This document shows, one piece after another, positions 1 to 8,497 of a stretch of DNA of 34,328 bases. A program made the translations under genes and the position numbers. The notes beneath the pieces were generated by a model. The model worked only from the letters and a program-made list of their open reading frames with translations. It was not told where the DNA came from and did not search any database. This DNA comes from Lachnospiraceae bacterium UBA5902. GTDB lineage: Bacteria > Bacillota > Clostridia > Lachnospirales > Lachnospiraceae. The stretch spans positions 1-34,328 of the forward strand of contig DJEI01000064.1 of NCBI GenBank assembly GCA_002431865.1, written 5' to 3'. Each line of letters opens with the position of its first letter. The stretch's first letter is position 1.

Positions 1-2351
1 CCCTCATCCTTTTCCATCAGCTTCAGCTTATCGACATAGCGCAGGAAATGAAACAGTCCCTTGTAATATCCATTTTCAAACTGCACTGCCTTTTGCAGCA
101 GCATATCAACATTGGATTTGCGGATATCGCCTGCCGGCATTGCTGTCACGTATTCATAATATCCCGTCTGCTCCAACAGCTCCCAGATGAGATCCGATAC
201 TGATAAATGCTGTTTTTTCTCTTTCAGATCTTCAATCAGATCAAGCAGGCGTCTGACTTTTCCGCCAAGTTCTGTATCCGCCTGATCCTCTGCATAATAC
301 TCACAGATATCGTACAGACACAATTTTTCAGATACAGCGTTCCTCACTGAAGCACACATCTGTGCAAGCTCCGATTCATTCAATCCGCCAATTGGTGATA
401 ACAGCACTGCAGAGAGAGGAATATCCTGCCGGCTGTTGTCAACCACAGAAAGCATCGCCATGATAACCTGTATCTCGACCGCCTGAAAATATCCCTTGGA
501 CTTTTCCAGATACACCGGAATCCCCTGTGCCGTCAGTGCATTGTAGATCACATCGCCATAGTCTTTCAGACTTCTTGCCAGTATCACAATATCCTTATAC
601 CGAACCGGACGATAACATTTTTCTTCCTCATCATAGACCTGCATGCCGGTATCCGGGTTCATCAGCAACCGAATCCGGTTCGCGATCATATAACCCTCTA
701 CCGTATCCTTCTCCGGAGAGCCATACTGGCAAAGCTGCTCATCACTTAAGTCTCCGGTATCATCTACATCGGCAAACAACAGCTCTACATCCTCCGCAAT
801 GCGGGTGCCCTCCGGCGGCTCCGGAAACTGTTTTCCCGGTACAAGAGCCTGTTTTTCATCGTATGTAATACCGCCCAGATCGTTTCCCATCAACTGATAG
901 AAGAAATAATTGATTGCATAAAGCACAACCGCACGGGAACGGAAATTATGATTCAGTTCGATCTTAATATCCTTTCCCTCTGCCTGATACCGGTTATATT
1001 TTTTGACAAATATCTCCGGACGTGCCATACGGAAACGATAGATACTCTGTTTCACATCGCCCACCATGAACATATTATGCACACCACGGGATTTGCCCGA
1101 TACTGCAGTCAGAATATCCTCCTGCAGATAGTTACTGTCCTGATACTCATCAATATAGATTTCCTCATACCTGTTTGCGATCGTCTTTCCAATCTCTGTC
1201 GGAACTGCTGTCCCATCCTCATCATAGCCGGCACACACAAGCTGATATGCCATATGCGAGATATCTGAGAACTCCAGCATCTTTCGTTTCTGCTTTTCTT
1301 CCATAAACCGCGTCATGAATTCCTCGGTCAGGGAGAGTAACGGAAGAAGATACGTCTTCAACAGCTGCATATCCTCTAAAATCTGTGTCTCCGACTGCTT
1401 GAAACTGTCAAGCTTTTTGCTGTCAAATTCATCCTTATATTCCTTGCGGAGTGTCTTGCAGGCTTCCTGCAGTTCCTTGTCTCCGGTAAATTTCTTTCTT
1501 GAAAGCGTCGCCCATTTGCTATCAATTGCCTGCTTCATCGTGACATAGCTGTCCGCCTGTCCGATTGCCTGCAGCTTCTCCATATCCGATTTGATCTGTT
1601 CCCGGTATTGTTCCGGTCCATTCGGCTCTTCACAGATAGCGAGACACCGCTCTGCAAGCTGTACGGCTGCCGCTGCCTTTTTGTGCAGAATGTCAAGCAT
1701 CGCCTGCATCCATGGTGCCTGGTTTAAATCATCTGCCGTATTGATCTGCAATCCCTTTCTCGCTTCCTCCAGAAACCGTTCCGGTGCAGGAAAGCTTGTG
1801 ATCTGTCGATAGATCTTGTCTAACACATCTTTGAGATTATCGTCCCGTTTTCCATCGCAGAACACCTCCAGCAGTCGTCCGAATTCCGTATCGCCCTGTT
1901 CCTGCAGCTGCGCATACTTTTCCTCAAAAAGCGCGGTCATCACATCATATTTCAGCATCTCCAGCATACCCGGATCACCGATTCCTACCGCAGGGTCCAG
2001 ATTCAGATAGCTGAAATACTCCTTTACGATATTCAGGCAGAAGCTGTCGATCGTTGTGATATCCGCATTCTGGATCAGCATGTTCTGTTTTGCAATATGC
2101 TCGGATTCCGGATACTGCTCCTGCGCTTCCTCCAGCTTCTTCAATAGCTTTTCCTTCATCTGCGCCGCTGCCGCCTTGGTAAATGTCACAACCAGAAAGG
2201 ACGTGATATCAACCGGATGCTCCGGATCAACCATCTTCTGATAGATGCGTTCCACAAGCGTTGCCGTCTTACCGGAGCCTGCGGCTGCAGACACAAGTAT
2301 TGTCTTATCTCTCTCTTTAATTACCTGTTCTTGTTTTTCTGTCCATGGCAT
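1..2351 (-). CDS. addA: ATP-dependent helicase/nuclease subunit A (AddA), partial
   Basis: AddA is the UvrD-like helicase and nuclease subunit of AddAB, the Firmicutes counterpart of RecBCD, which resects double-strand ends for recombination. About 783 codons are present; the C-terminal part, including the nuclease domain, lies beyond the left edge. The N-terminus starts MPWTEKQEQVI (Q-motif), followed by the Walker A SAAAGSGKT (residues 21-29). Further on are Walker B IDEYQDSN, the motif GDVKQSIYRFRMA and the motif NHNFRS, all typical of superfamily 1 helicases. The ATG at 2351 is chosen because it begins the conserved Q-motif and has GGAGGAG about 11 nt upstream. The gene overlaps the end of addB by 31 nt, so the two are probably translationally coupled. 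Confidence 0.95.
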   Translation of the reverse strand, partial: MPWTEKQEQVIKERDKTILVSAAAGSGKTATLVERIYQKMVDPEHPVDITSFLVVTFTKAAAAQMKEKLLKKLEEAQEQYPESEHIAKQNMLIQNADITTIDSFCLNIVKEYFSYLNLDPAVGIGDPGMLEMLKYDVMTALFEEKYAQLQEQGDTEFGRLLEVFCDGKRDDNLKDVLDKIYRQITSFPAPERFLEEARKGLQINTADDLNQAPWMQAMLDILHKKAAAAVQLAERCLAICEEPNGPEQYREQIKSDMEKLQAIGQADSYVTMKQAIDSKWATLSRKKFTGDKELQEACKTLRKEYKDEFDSKKLDSFKQSETQILEDMQLLKTYLLPLLSLTEEFMTRFMEEKQKRKMLEFSDISHMAYQLVCAGYDEDGTAVPTEIGKTIANRYEEIYIDEYQDSNYLQEDILTAVSGKSRGVHNMFMVGDVKQSIYRFRMARPEIFVKKYNRYQAEGKDIKIELNHNFRSRAVVLYAINYFFYQLMGNDLGGITYDEKQALVPGKQFPEPPEGTRIAEDVELLFADVDDTGDLSDEQLCQYGSPEKDTVEGYMIANRIRLLMNPDTGMQVYDEEEKCYRPVRYKDIVILARSLKDYGDVIYNALTAQGIPVYLEKSKGYFQAVEIQVIMAMLSVVDNSRQDIPLSAVLLSPIGGLNESELAQMCASVRNAVSEKLCLYDICEYYAEDQADTELGGKVRRLLDLIEDLKEKKQHLSVSDLIWELLEQTGYYEYVTAMPAGDIRKSNVDMLLQKAVQFENGYYKGLFHFLRYVDKLKLMEKDE

Positions 2352-5300
2352 ACGCTATGCATCTCCTCCAATAACTGCTCCTTCTCCTTTGCGCTGTGCT
2401 TCGTATAATGATAACGGTTGTTCCCATATTTCTCATCAAACCGGCACACGTCCTTATACGCACAGTAATCACACGCGGTCTTGTTGGACTCCCGCATCGG
2501 ATTTTTGTCGATCACACCCGCCTTCATCTGCGTGGCAAGTGCAGATGCCTTGTATTCGGCATAGGCAAGCACCGTGTCAAATTCTTCCGCGTCATTCCGC
2601 GTCAGTCCCTTATATGTAAGCTGCTTCTCCCGTGCTTCCTCCGCCTCTGTCTCATTTTCCGCCTGCACATACGGATCCTGCATATGATAATAATACATAC
2701 TGTCCGTCAAGATCTTGTAGCGTTCTGTCTCCGCACGGTTTTTATTCCACTCCTGATCGACCAGTTCCTGCATGACATCCGTATAGATGGCAAGCTGCAG
2801 CTCCAAGCCCTCGTACAAGTCTCCAAGATCAAACTCATGCGCCCCGGATTTGTAGTCGATCACGCGCAGGGAGATCGTCTGCTCTGCCTCATTTACATAC
2901 AGATCGCCGCGATCCACCACTCCAACTAAGGACAACTGTTCATCCCCAACCTGAAGCTTCTTACGAAATGCATACTCAAAATACCTTGGCTTGTAATCTG
3001 CATCCATCAGCGCCTGTAATTTCTGCACCGTCCGCTTTCCAATCCGGATCAGGCTCTTCCGCAGTACCTCATACTGCCCGGCATCCAGCTCCTGTCCGGC
3101 ATATTCCTTCGCAAAATTCTCATTCACGAATTCTTCGGTCTTGGCATCCCGTTCCTGTTCTGACAGTGTCTCCCATGCATCGTTTTTCTGATCCCGCACA
3201 TAACAGAACATCTGCTCCATCGCACCATGCAGGATCATACCGACATTCCGGTTGTCGATGCCATGAATCTGCCGCTCCTCTAACCGGAGAATGTATTTAA
3301 GAAAAAATGCATATGCACAGCTTGCATACTGTTCCAATTTTGATACAGACATCACCATATCCTGTAACCGGATCAACTGTGTGACCTGTTCTGCCAGTTT
3401 CTCCGGCAGATTCTGGTACTGCATTGCCTGCTTCATCCGTTCCAGTGTCTGTGCATCTCCATGTTTCAGATAGAGCTTATATAATTGCAGTGTCTCTTTC
3501 TCGTGACTTCGGTTTCCCTCGAGCAGTTCCCGGATTCCTATGATTAAAACCTCCAGCCCGGATCTGCCTGTCACGATACGATTCTCCATTCGCTGTCCCT
3601 GAAATTCTTTCTTATCCGGAAAAATTCTTCGAATCCGTTCTAATATATAAGATGGCCGCATCGTCTCATTCGTGGCACTCATACACACATAGGATAGATG
3701 CAGACAATCCTTCGGCTTCGTCATGTTCTGATACAGATAAAACTGCTCGGTGTAGCTGTTTACGCGCTCTGTTGGAGCCATATGGATGCCAAATGCCCCC
3801 AGCCGTTCCTTCTCCCGGTCATTTATGATCTGGCTGCGTCCGGCGCGCTTCGGGATAACACCATCATTTACACCCACAATAAACAATGCCCGGATATCTC
3901 CCAGTCTGGTTCGCGTGATATCGCCAACCACGAGCATATCCAATGTCGGTGGCACCATGCCAAGTGTAACATCCTTCATACCTACGGCAAACAGTTCCTC
4001 GAACTCCTGAACATTGACCGTATCCTCCGGCATGATCTCCACCATCTTGTCAAAGATCTGCCGTACCTTCTCATACAGTCCTGCGTCTTCAAACTGCATC
4101 TCCATCGAAAGTGTCTCCATAAGCGCATAGATGGCATCTACAAACACGGAAATCTTCTTTTTCCCACCAGAGACTGCCTTATAAAATGGATGCAATATCT
4201 CCATCACAACCTGCCGCAGATCTTCCACCGTGTCATCCTCACCATTTAAAAATGGCTGGCTCCAGCTCCGAATTCCCTTTCGTCCACGTGCCAGCACGTA
4301 GTTTTCCAGCTTCTCGATCTCCGATTGTTCCAACGACTTTACAACCCCTGATTTCAAGAAAGCAAACACACTGTCATAGCTGAAATTCTCATCTACAATA
4401 CGCAGAACATGCGTAAGCGCATCCACACACGGATGATTCTTCACCGGCATCGTCATATCAATAAAATACGGAATCTCATATTGTGGCAATATCCGTTTCG
4501 CAAACTCTGCCGTTTCCTCCAGATTTCCACTCACGATTGCAATATCCCGGTAACGATACCCCTGCTCCATCACAAGGGTACGAATCTGTTCTGCCACTCC
4601 GGTCAACTCCTGTGCCGGCGTATCATACGCCGTGATCGTAATCGCCTGTTCCACGTCTTTCCCAGTGCGGTACGGATAGCGGAACAGATTCTGCTCCAGA
4701 TGTGCCAGCGGATGTCCGCTGCTCCATCGTTTACAACCATTCTTTCCCAAGAACAATGCCGGTTCTACGACAACCTGTGCCTGCTCTGCCGTAAGCAGCA
4801 AATGCTCGATCGTCTGCTTTGTAAGCGCAAACAGTTCATGCTCTGCAACATGTTTTTTCTCATAGGTTGCCGCGTCAATCGTCAGCACGATCGTCACTTT
4901 TTTCGCTCTGCGCAGCAACACGGAGATTAAATTTAACTGAATCGGCGTAAATCCGGTAAATCCATCTAATACGATCTCGCTGCCTGCAATCAGCTCCGAT
5001 TGTCCCGCTGCCGCAGTCAGAAGCTCCAGCATCTGTTCTGCCACTATAAAGGACTGTCCTTTCTTCTCCTCAAATGCATCAAAGATCACCAGCATGTCCT
5101 GCAGTTTTCTCGCAAGCACGCGTGCCTCCTCCGAATCGTCCAACTCCTGCAATGCCTCACGCAGCCGCTCCCGTGGAATATCATACTGGTAGATCTCTGA
5201 CATCAACGATTTTGCCTCATCAATAAATCCTGCCTTATCCAGACTTCCGGCATACAAAGACAGCTCTTCTTTGTGTTCCTGTGCTGCCTTTCGCAGCAAC

Positions 5301-5578
5301 ATGGATTTACCAAAATCCTCTAGCACCTTCTTCGGTCTGATATGCAGCTCATCAAATATCCGGTATGCCAGCCGGTTAAACCCGATGACATCGATCTGGA
5401 AGCTGCCGCCCCGCGGATGCTTCTGCACAAGCTTTCGTTGAATCTCCAGCGAATACTGTTCCGGGACAAGCACGATCACATTTTCCCGATCATCCTGCAT
5501 CGTCCGACGTATAATGTCCTCGTAAATATATTCTGATTTTCCTGCCCCACTCGGGCCAAGGATAAACTGTAACGCCAT
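2321..5578 (-). CDS. addB: ATP-dependent helicase/nuclease subunit B (AddB)
   Basis: AddB is the second subunit of the AddAB helicase-nuclease; it has a helicase-like fold and a RecB-type nuclease domain with an iron-sulfur cluster. The 1085-aa product has Walker A GPSGAGKS at residues 8-15. The nuclease core shows GVVDRGD and VIDYKSG. Four cysteines, C754 and C1036-x2-C1039-x5-C1045, match the AddB [4Fe-4S] staple. The ATG at 5578 is preferred over an in-frame start 129 nt upstream: it has GGAGG 7 nt before it and gives the family start MALQFILG, and the longer version would cross a terminator. addA follows with a 31-nt overlap. A terminator lies immediately upstream, so the promoter is not obvious. 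Confidence 0.95.
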   Translation of the reverse strand: MALQFILGPSGAGKSEYIYEDIIRRTMQDDRENVIVLVPEQYSLEIQRKLVQKHPRGGSFQIDVIGFNRLAYRIFDELHIRPKKVLEDFGKSMLLRKAAQEHKEELSLYAGSLDKAGFIDEAKSLMSEIYQYDIPRERLREALQELDDSEEARVLARKLQDMLVIFDAFEEKKGQSFIVAEQMLELLTAAAGQSELIAGSEIVLDGFTGFTPIQLNLISVLLRRAKKVTIVLTIDAATYEKKHVAEHELFALTKQTIEHLLLTAEQAQVVVEPALFLGKNGCKRWSSGHPLAHLEQNLFRYPYRTGKDVEQAITITAYDTPAQELTGVAEQIRTLVMEQGYRYRDIAIVSGNLEETAEFAKRILPQYEIPYFIDMTMPVKNHPCVDALTHVLRIVDENFSYDSVFAFLKSGVVKSLEQSEIEKLENYVLARGRKGIRSWSQPFLNGEDDTVEDLRQVVMEILHPFYKAVSGGKKKISVFVDAIYALMETLSMEMQFEDAGLYEKVRQIFDKMVEIMPEDTVNVQEFEELFAVGMKDVTLGMVPPTLDMLVVGDITRTRLGDIRALFIVGVNDGVIPKRAGRSQIINDREKERLGAFGIHMAPTERVNSYTEQFYLYQNMTKPKDCLHLSYVCMSATNETMRPSYILERIRRIFPDKKEFQGQRMENRIVTGRSGLEVLIIGIRELLEGNRSHEKETLQLYKLYLKHGDAQTLERMKQAMQYQNLPEKLAEQVTQLIRLQDMVMSVSKLEQYASCAYAFFLKYILRLEERQIHGIDNRNVGMILHGAMEQMFCYVRDQKNDAWETLSEQERDAKTEEFVNENFAKEYAGQELDAGQYEVLRKSLIRIGKRTVQKLQALMDADYKPRYFEYAFRKKLQVGDEQLSLVGVVDRGDLYVNEAEQTISLRVIDYKSGAHEFDLGDLYEGLELQLAIYTDVMQELVDQEWNKNRAETERYKILTDSMYYYHMQDPYVQAENETEAEEAREKQLTYKGLTRNDAEEFDTVLAYAEYKASALATQMKAGVIDKNPMRESNKTACDYCAYKDVCRFDEKYGNNRYHYTKHSAKEKEQLLEEMHSVCHGQKNKNR

Positions 5579-5590
5579 GTACGCCTCCGT

Positions 5591-5626
5591 CAAAAAAATA
5601 AGCCGGAAGTTTTTCGCTCCCGGCTT
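5591..5626 (-). terminator. Intrinsic terminator after the zinc-ribbon membrane protein gene
   Basis: On the minus strand AGCCGGGAG pairs with CTTCCGGCT (one G-U pair) around a 7-nt loop, followed by TTATTTTTTTG. It begins just after the stop codon at 5631 and ends about 13 nt before the addB start, so it separates the two genes. The G-U pair would be an A-C mismatch on the other strand, which supports minus-strand use. Confidence 0.8.
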
Positions 5627-5630
5627 TTTC

Positions 5631-6416
5631 TTAATCCTGTTTAAACAACTGATCCTGTACCTCTTCGATATCCGGATACCAGACGCCTTTGATCTTGATG
5701 AAATCAATATTCACTTCCAGATATTGTCTCTTCACGCCATTGCTGTCCTTCATATTTCCACGCAATCCAAGTTTCAGGGTTACGCCCTCTCTTGCATCTG
5801 CAGTCTTACCGTGCTCCAACTGGATTTTATCATTGAATGCATCTACCTCTGAAGTGCTCCAGATTGATGTATCAATAATCTTGATTGATGTGTAATTTGT
5901 CTCCTGCACATATGGTAAGATTTCCTCAACCAAGGCTTTGTTTGCTGTTATATATTCCGGTACTAATGCCTGTAATTTCTCACTATCATCCTCATTGACC
6001 GCCGTCTGGAATGCCTTGACTGCATCCTCGTAAGTCTCCGGTCCGTTCGGTTTTAACACAACCTTCGTCACAAACATATATATACCAAATACGATCGCTG
6101 CAAATATGATGAACTTGAAGATCGTGCCAAACACTTTTCCAACGCCGCTTCCGCCGCTCTGCTTCTTGTTCAGCTCCTTGTATTCCTTTACGTCTTCCTT
6201 CGTGATCTTAACAGGATCTGTTCCCCCGATACTGTTCCCGTCATAGATATCACCATAATCATCGGTTGGTGTGTATGCCCTTTGCTGTACCGGCTTCTTT
6301 CCGTTCTCACCTTTCAGCCCAAGACTTGTCTTCATCTTCACCACCGGGCGCCCGCATTCCGGACAGATCGTAATTCCATCCTGCACCCTTGCTCCACATG
6401 ATTCACATACAGCCAT
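5631..6416 (-). CDS. Zinc-ribbon, single-pass membrane protein of unknown function
   Basis: This 261-aa protein begins with a short zinc ribbon: C4-x2-C7 and C18-x2-C21. A hydrophilic linker follows, then one strong membrane segment (about residues 94-120), then a roughly 140-aa outer domain. The start of that domain (YEDAVKAFQTAVNEDD) resembles the NTF2-like/DUF4878 folds common in Firmicutes lipoproteins and zinc-ribbon membrane proteins. The ATG at 6416 has AAAGGGG upstream; a longer reading would run through the tRNA gene. The gene has its own sigma-A-type promoter and terminator, so it is probably monocistronic. Topology would place the zinc ribbon in the cytoplasm. Specific function unknown. 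Confidence 0.85.
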   Translation of the reverse strand: MAVCESCGARVQDGITICPECGRPVVKMKTSLGLKGENGKKPVQQRAYTPTDDYGDIYDGNSIGGTDPVKITKEDVKEYKELNKKQSGGSGVGKVFGTIFKFIIFAAIVFGIYMFVTKVVLKPNGPETYEDAVKAFQTAVNEDDSEKLQALVPEYITANKALVEEILPYVQETNYTSIKIIDTSIWSTSEVDAFNDKIQLEHGKTADAREGVTLKLGLRGNMKDSNGVKRQYLEVNIDFIKIKGVWYPDIEEVQDQLFKQD

Positions 6417-6452
6417 ACTACTAACCCCTTTCTTCTGTATCATATGTAATAT

Positions 6453-6481
6453 AGTATAGCTCACAGAATCATTTTCTTCAA
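6453..6481 (-). promoter_or_regulatory. Sigma-A promoter for the zinc-ribbon membrane protein gene
   Basis: TTGAAG (6481-6476), a 17-bp spacer, then TATACT (6458-6453) on the minus strand. The expected transcription start is about 30 nt before the ATG at 6416. The -35 element lies inside an inverted repeat, GAATCA...TGATTC (6466-6488). Confidence 0.7.
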
Positions 6482-6513
6482 GTGATTCTTTTCTTAGGAC
6501 AGGAAAAATCGCG

Positions 6514-6546
6514 AAAAAAAAAGGATACAACCTGTATCCTTTTAAA
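6514..6546 (-). terminator. Terminator of the tRNA-Glu transcript
   Basis: AGGATACA-GGT-TGTATCCT hairpin on the minus strand followed by nine T residues. It starts a few bases after the 3' end of the tRNA. Confidence 0.85.
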
Positions 6547-6548
6547 AG

Positions 6549-6620
6549 CAGTTCGTAGGGGAATCGAACCCCTGTTTTCGCCGTGAGAGGGCGACGTCTT
6601 AGCCGCTTGACCAACGAACC
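6549..6620 (-). tRNA. tRNA-Glu (anticodon CTC)
   Basis: The minus strand from 6620 folds as a tRNA. The acceptor arm GGTTCGT pairs with ACGAACT (terminal G-T pair). The D-arm is TGGTCAAGCGGCTA. The anticodon stem CGCC/GGCG closes the loop CTCTCAC, giving anticodon CTC (codon GAG). The T-arm is AGGGG-TTCGATT-CCCCT. No CCA end is encoded (GCTTTT follows). The sequence closely follows the Firmicutes tRNA-Glu pattern. It has its own promoter and terminator. Confidence 0.95.
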
Positions 6621-6637
6621 ATCTTGAAACCTTTGTT

Positions 6638-6666
6638 ACTATAACAAATATATAACATGTTGTCAA
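6638..6666 (-). promoter_or_regulatory. Sigma-A promoter for tRNA-Glu
   Basis: Consensus -35 TTGACA (6666-6661), a 17-bp spacer and -10 TATAGT (6643-6638) on the minus strand. The predicted start is about 10 nt before the mature tRNA 5' end at 6620. Confidence 0.85.
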
Positions 6667-6690
6667 CAACTTTTTTTAATTTTTTTAATT

Positions 6691-6734
6691 CATGGCATAT
6701 TTTCGTAAAGATATACATACGTCCATATGCCATG
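6691..6734. repeat. Perfect 10-bp inverted repeat after mtaB
   Basis: CATGGCATAT (6691-6700) and ATATGCCATG (6725-6734) flank a 24-nt loop that contains a nested CGTA/TACG. It starts 11 nt after the mtaB stop. On the mtaB strand it is followed by an A-rich, not T-rich, stretch, so it is not a normal intrinsic terminator. It could be a 3'-end stabiliser or a protein-binding site. Confidence 0.7.
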
Positions 6735-6745
6735 ATCAGGCATCC

Positions 6746-8068
6746 TTATTTCGACTTCTCAGGCCGGTACAAAATATCCACGAACGTATTAACACTCTGC
6801 TCGCAGACTTCTCTTGTCGTCTCCTGCTTCACAAGAATATAACGATCTGTATGTCCCTTCATGACATACGCCGGCTTTCCATCTTTGTCGATACAGTCAT
6901 ACTCCTCCATCAGCACCAGAAGCAGTTCTCCGGAAAACTGTGCTTCAAATGCTGCCTTCTGGTTCGCCGTCAGCTCCAGCAGCACATTGCTCCGCTTCTC
7001 CTTCATTGCATCGCTCACCTGATGCTCCATTGTCGCCGCGATCGTACCGCTCCGCTTTGAATATTTAAAGATATGCATCTCATAGAGATTCAGCTTCTCC
7101 AGATTTGCCACCGTTGTTGCAAATTCTTCCTCTGTCTCTCCCGGAAATCCAACGATCACATCCGTCGCGATTGCCGGGCGGTCATATGCCTTGCGGATCA
7201 TCTCACATTTTTCCATATATTCTTCGATCGTATATTTCCGGTTCATCCGCTTTAACGTCTCATTGCAGGCACTCTGCAGCGACAGATGAAAATGCGGACA
7301 CACCTTATCAATCGCTGTGATACCATCCAGGAATTCCTCTGTGATCACACGCGGCTCCAGCGATCCCATCCGGATACGCTTAATACCATCCACTTGGGCA
7401 ACTGCCTGTAACAGCATCAGCAGCGATGCGCCATCCTCATCCTCATAGGAAGACAGGTTGATACCTGTGATGACAACCTCCTGTACCCCTTCTGCTGCCA
7501 GTCCTTCTACCTCACGCACGACATCCGCAAGCTTCCGGCTGCGGATTCTGCCTCGCGTATACGGGATGATACAATACGTGCAGAAATTATTACAGCCATC
7601 CTGCACCTTGACATAGGCACGGCATCGCTCGTTCGGCTTTACGAGCGTCATTTCCTCATATTCGTTCGTGTGGTTGATGTCGATCACAACTTCATGCATG
7701 GACGTATCCTCATAATATTCACTTAAGATACGGGCAACATCCTTCTTGCAGTTGTTTCCGATCAGAATATCAATGCCAAGATCCTTCGCCAACGCCTCCT
7801 CGGCTGCCTGCACATAGCATCCGGCTGCCACAATCACCGCCTCCGGGTTCTTCTTTTTTGCACGGTGTAGCATCTGTCTCGACTTTCGCTCCGCCATATT
7901 CGTGACTGAACAGGTATTGACGATATACACATCTGCAAACTGTGAAAATGGTACAATCTCGCATCCATTTTTCTTCAGTATATCTATCATGCTGTCTGAC
8001 TCATATTGATTCACCTTGCATCCAAGTGTGCAGACTGCTACTTTTTTATTTAAAATATTCACATACAT
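6746..8068 (-). CDS. mtaB: tRNA (t6A37) methylthiotransferase MtaB
   Basis: A radical-SAM enzyme that converts t6A37 to ms2t6A37 in tRNAs reading ANN codons. The 440-aa product has the N-terminal methylthiotransferase domain with cluster cysteines in CTLGCKVNQYES, NTCSVTN and AAGCYVQ. The radical-SAM motif CNNFCTYC follows, and a C-terminal TRAM-like region. Gene length fits the MtaB/YqeV family. Two starts are possible. ATG at 8068 has AGGAG 13 nt upstream; TTG at 8077 is in frame with AGGAG only 4 nt away and adds three residues. ATG is chosen, but the choice is not certain. The gene is divergent from the HPr-like gene, and its promoter is weak by eye (TATAAT at 8124-8119 without a clear -35). 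Confidence 0.93.
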   Translation of the reverse strand: MYVNILNKKVAVCTLGCKVNQYESDSMIDILKKNGCEIVPFSQFADVYIVNTCSVTNMAERKSRQMLHRAKKKNPEAVIVAAGCYVQAAEEALAKDLGIDILIGNNCKKDVARILSEYYEDTSMHEVVIDINHTNEYEEMTLVKPNERCRAYVKVQDGCNNFCTYCIIPYTRGRIRSRKLADVVREVEGLAAEGVQEVVITGINLSSYEDEDGASLLMLLQAVAQVDGIKRIRMGSLEPRVITEEFLDGITAIDKVCPHFHLSLQSACNETLKRMNRKYTIEEYMEKCEMIRKAYDRPAIATDVIVGFPGETEEEFATTVANLEKLNLYEMHIFKYSKRSGTIAATMEHQVSDAMKEKRSNVLLELTANQKAAFEAQFSGELLLVLMEEYDCIDKDGKPAYVMKGHTDRYILVKQETTREVCEQSVNTFVDILYRPEKSK

Positions 8069-8094
8069 TTTACGCAAATTTCTCCTGCTGATTC

Positions 8095-8123
8095 TTGACT
8101 TTTATAGTGTAAACTTTTATTAT
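8095..8123 (+). promoter_or_regulatory. Promoter for the HPr-like gene
   Basis: TTGACT (8095-8100), a 17-bp spacer and TATTAT (8118-8123) on the plus strand. A further TATAGT overlaps at 8121-8126. It is followed by a roughly 70-nt leader with a hairpin (8145-8176). It overlaps the upstream region of the divergent mtaB. Confidence 0.6.
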
Positions 8124-8144
8124 AGTAACATAGATAAAAAAAGT

Positions 8145-8176
8145 GCGAAAGATATATTTTTGAGATTATTTTTCGC
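8145..8176 (+). promoter_or_regulatory. 5' leader hairpin of the HPr-like mRNA
   Basis: GCGAAAGATA (from 8145) pairs with the segment ending in TTTTTCGC (to 8176), making a stem of about 10 bp with one G-U pair and an AT-rich loop. It lies between the predicted transcription start and the AAGGAGG ribosome binding site at about 8190, which stays unpaired. It may stabilise the mRNA; no riboswitch class is recognised. Confidence 0.45.
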
Positions 8177-8203
8177 TTTCATAATATACAAGGAGGTTTC
8201 TAT

Positions 8204-8437
8204 ATGTTAAAGGTTAAAGTTTCTCTCAATTCTATTGACAAGGTGAAGAGTTTTGTTAATGACATCAGCGGTTTCAATGCTGAATTCGACTTGGTATCTG
8301 GTCGTTATGTTATTGATGCGAAGTCCATCATGGGTATTTTCAGTTTGGATATTTCCAAGCCAATCGACTTAAATGTACATACAGATAAGGATACAGAAGA
8401 TATCATGGCTGCATTGAAGCCATATCTTGCTGAATAA
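8204..8437 (+). CDS. HPr-like protein lacking the catalytic histidine
   Basis: A 77-aa protein of the HPr (PTS phosphocarrier) fold. The second half is clearly HPr-like: AKSIMGIFSLDIS (residues 39-51) matches the HPr segment around regulatory Ser46, here Ser41. The usual active-site segment GIHARPA is replaced by SIDKVKS, so the phosphorylatable His15 is missing (Asp in the aligned position). It is therefore unlikely to carry phosphate from enzyme I. It could act as a regulator through the Ser site, by analogy with Bacillus Crh, which also lacks His15; this is inference. ATG at 8204 follows an ideal AAGGAGG. Monocistronic, with its own promoter and terminator. Confidence 0.85.
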   Translation: MLKVKVSLNSIDKVKSFVNDISGFNAEFDLVSGRYVIDAKSIMGIFSLDISKPIDLNVHTDKDTEDIMAALKPYLAE

Positions 8438-8463
8438 TATTCACCGCTCGATAGAAAGCAAAA

Positions 8464-8492
8464 ACCTCCCAGATGGGAGGATTTTTTGTTTT
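8464..8492. terminator. Bidirectional terminator between the HPr-like and GNAT genes
   Basis: CCTCCC-AGAT-GGGAGG, with ATTTTTTGTTTT on the plus side and TTTTTGC on the minus side. It serves the convergent HPr-like gene (plus) and the hisHF-GNAT operon (minus). Confidence 0.85.
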
Positions 8493-8497
8493 ACGCT

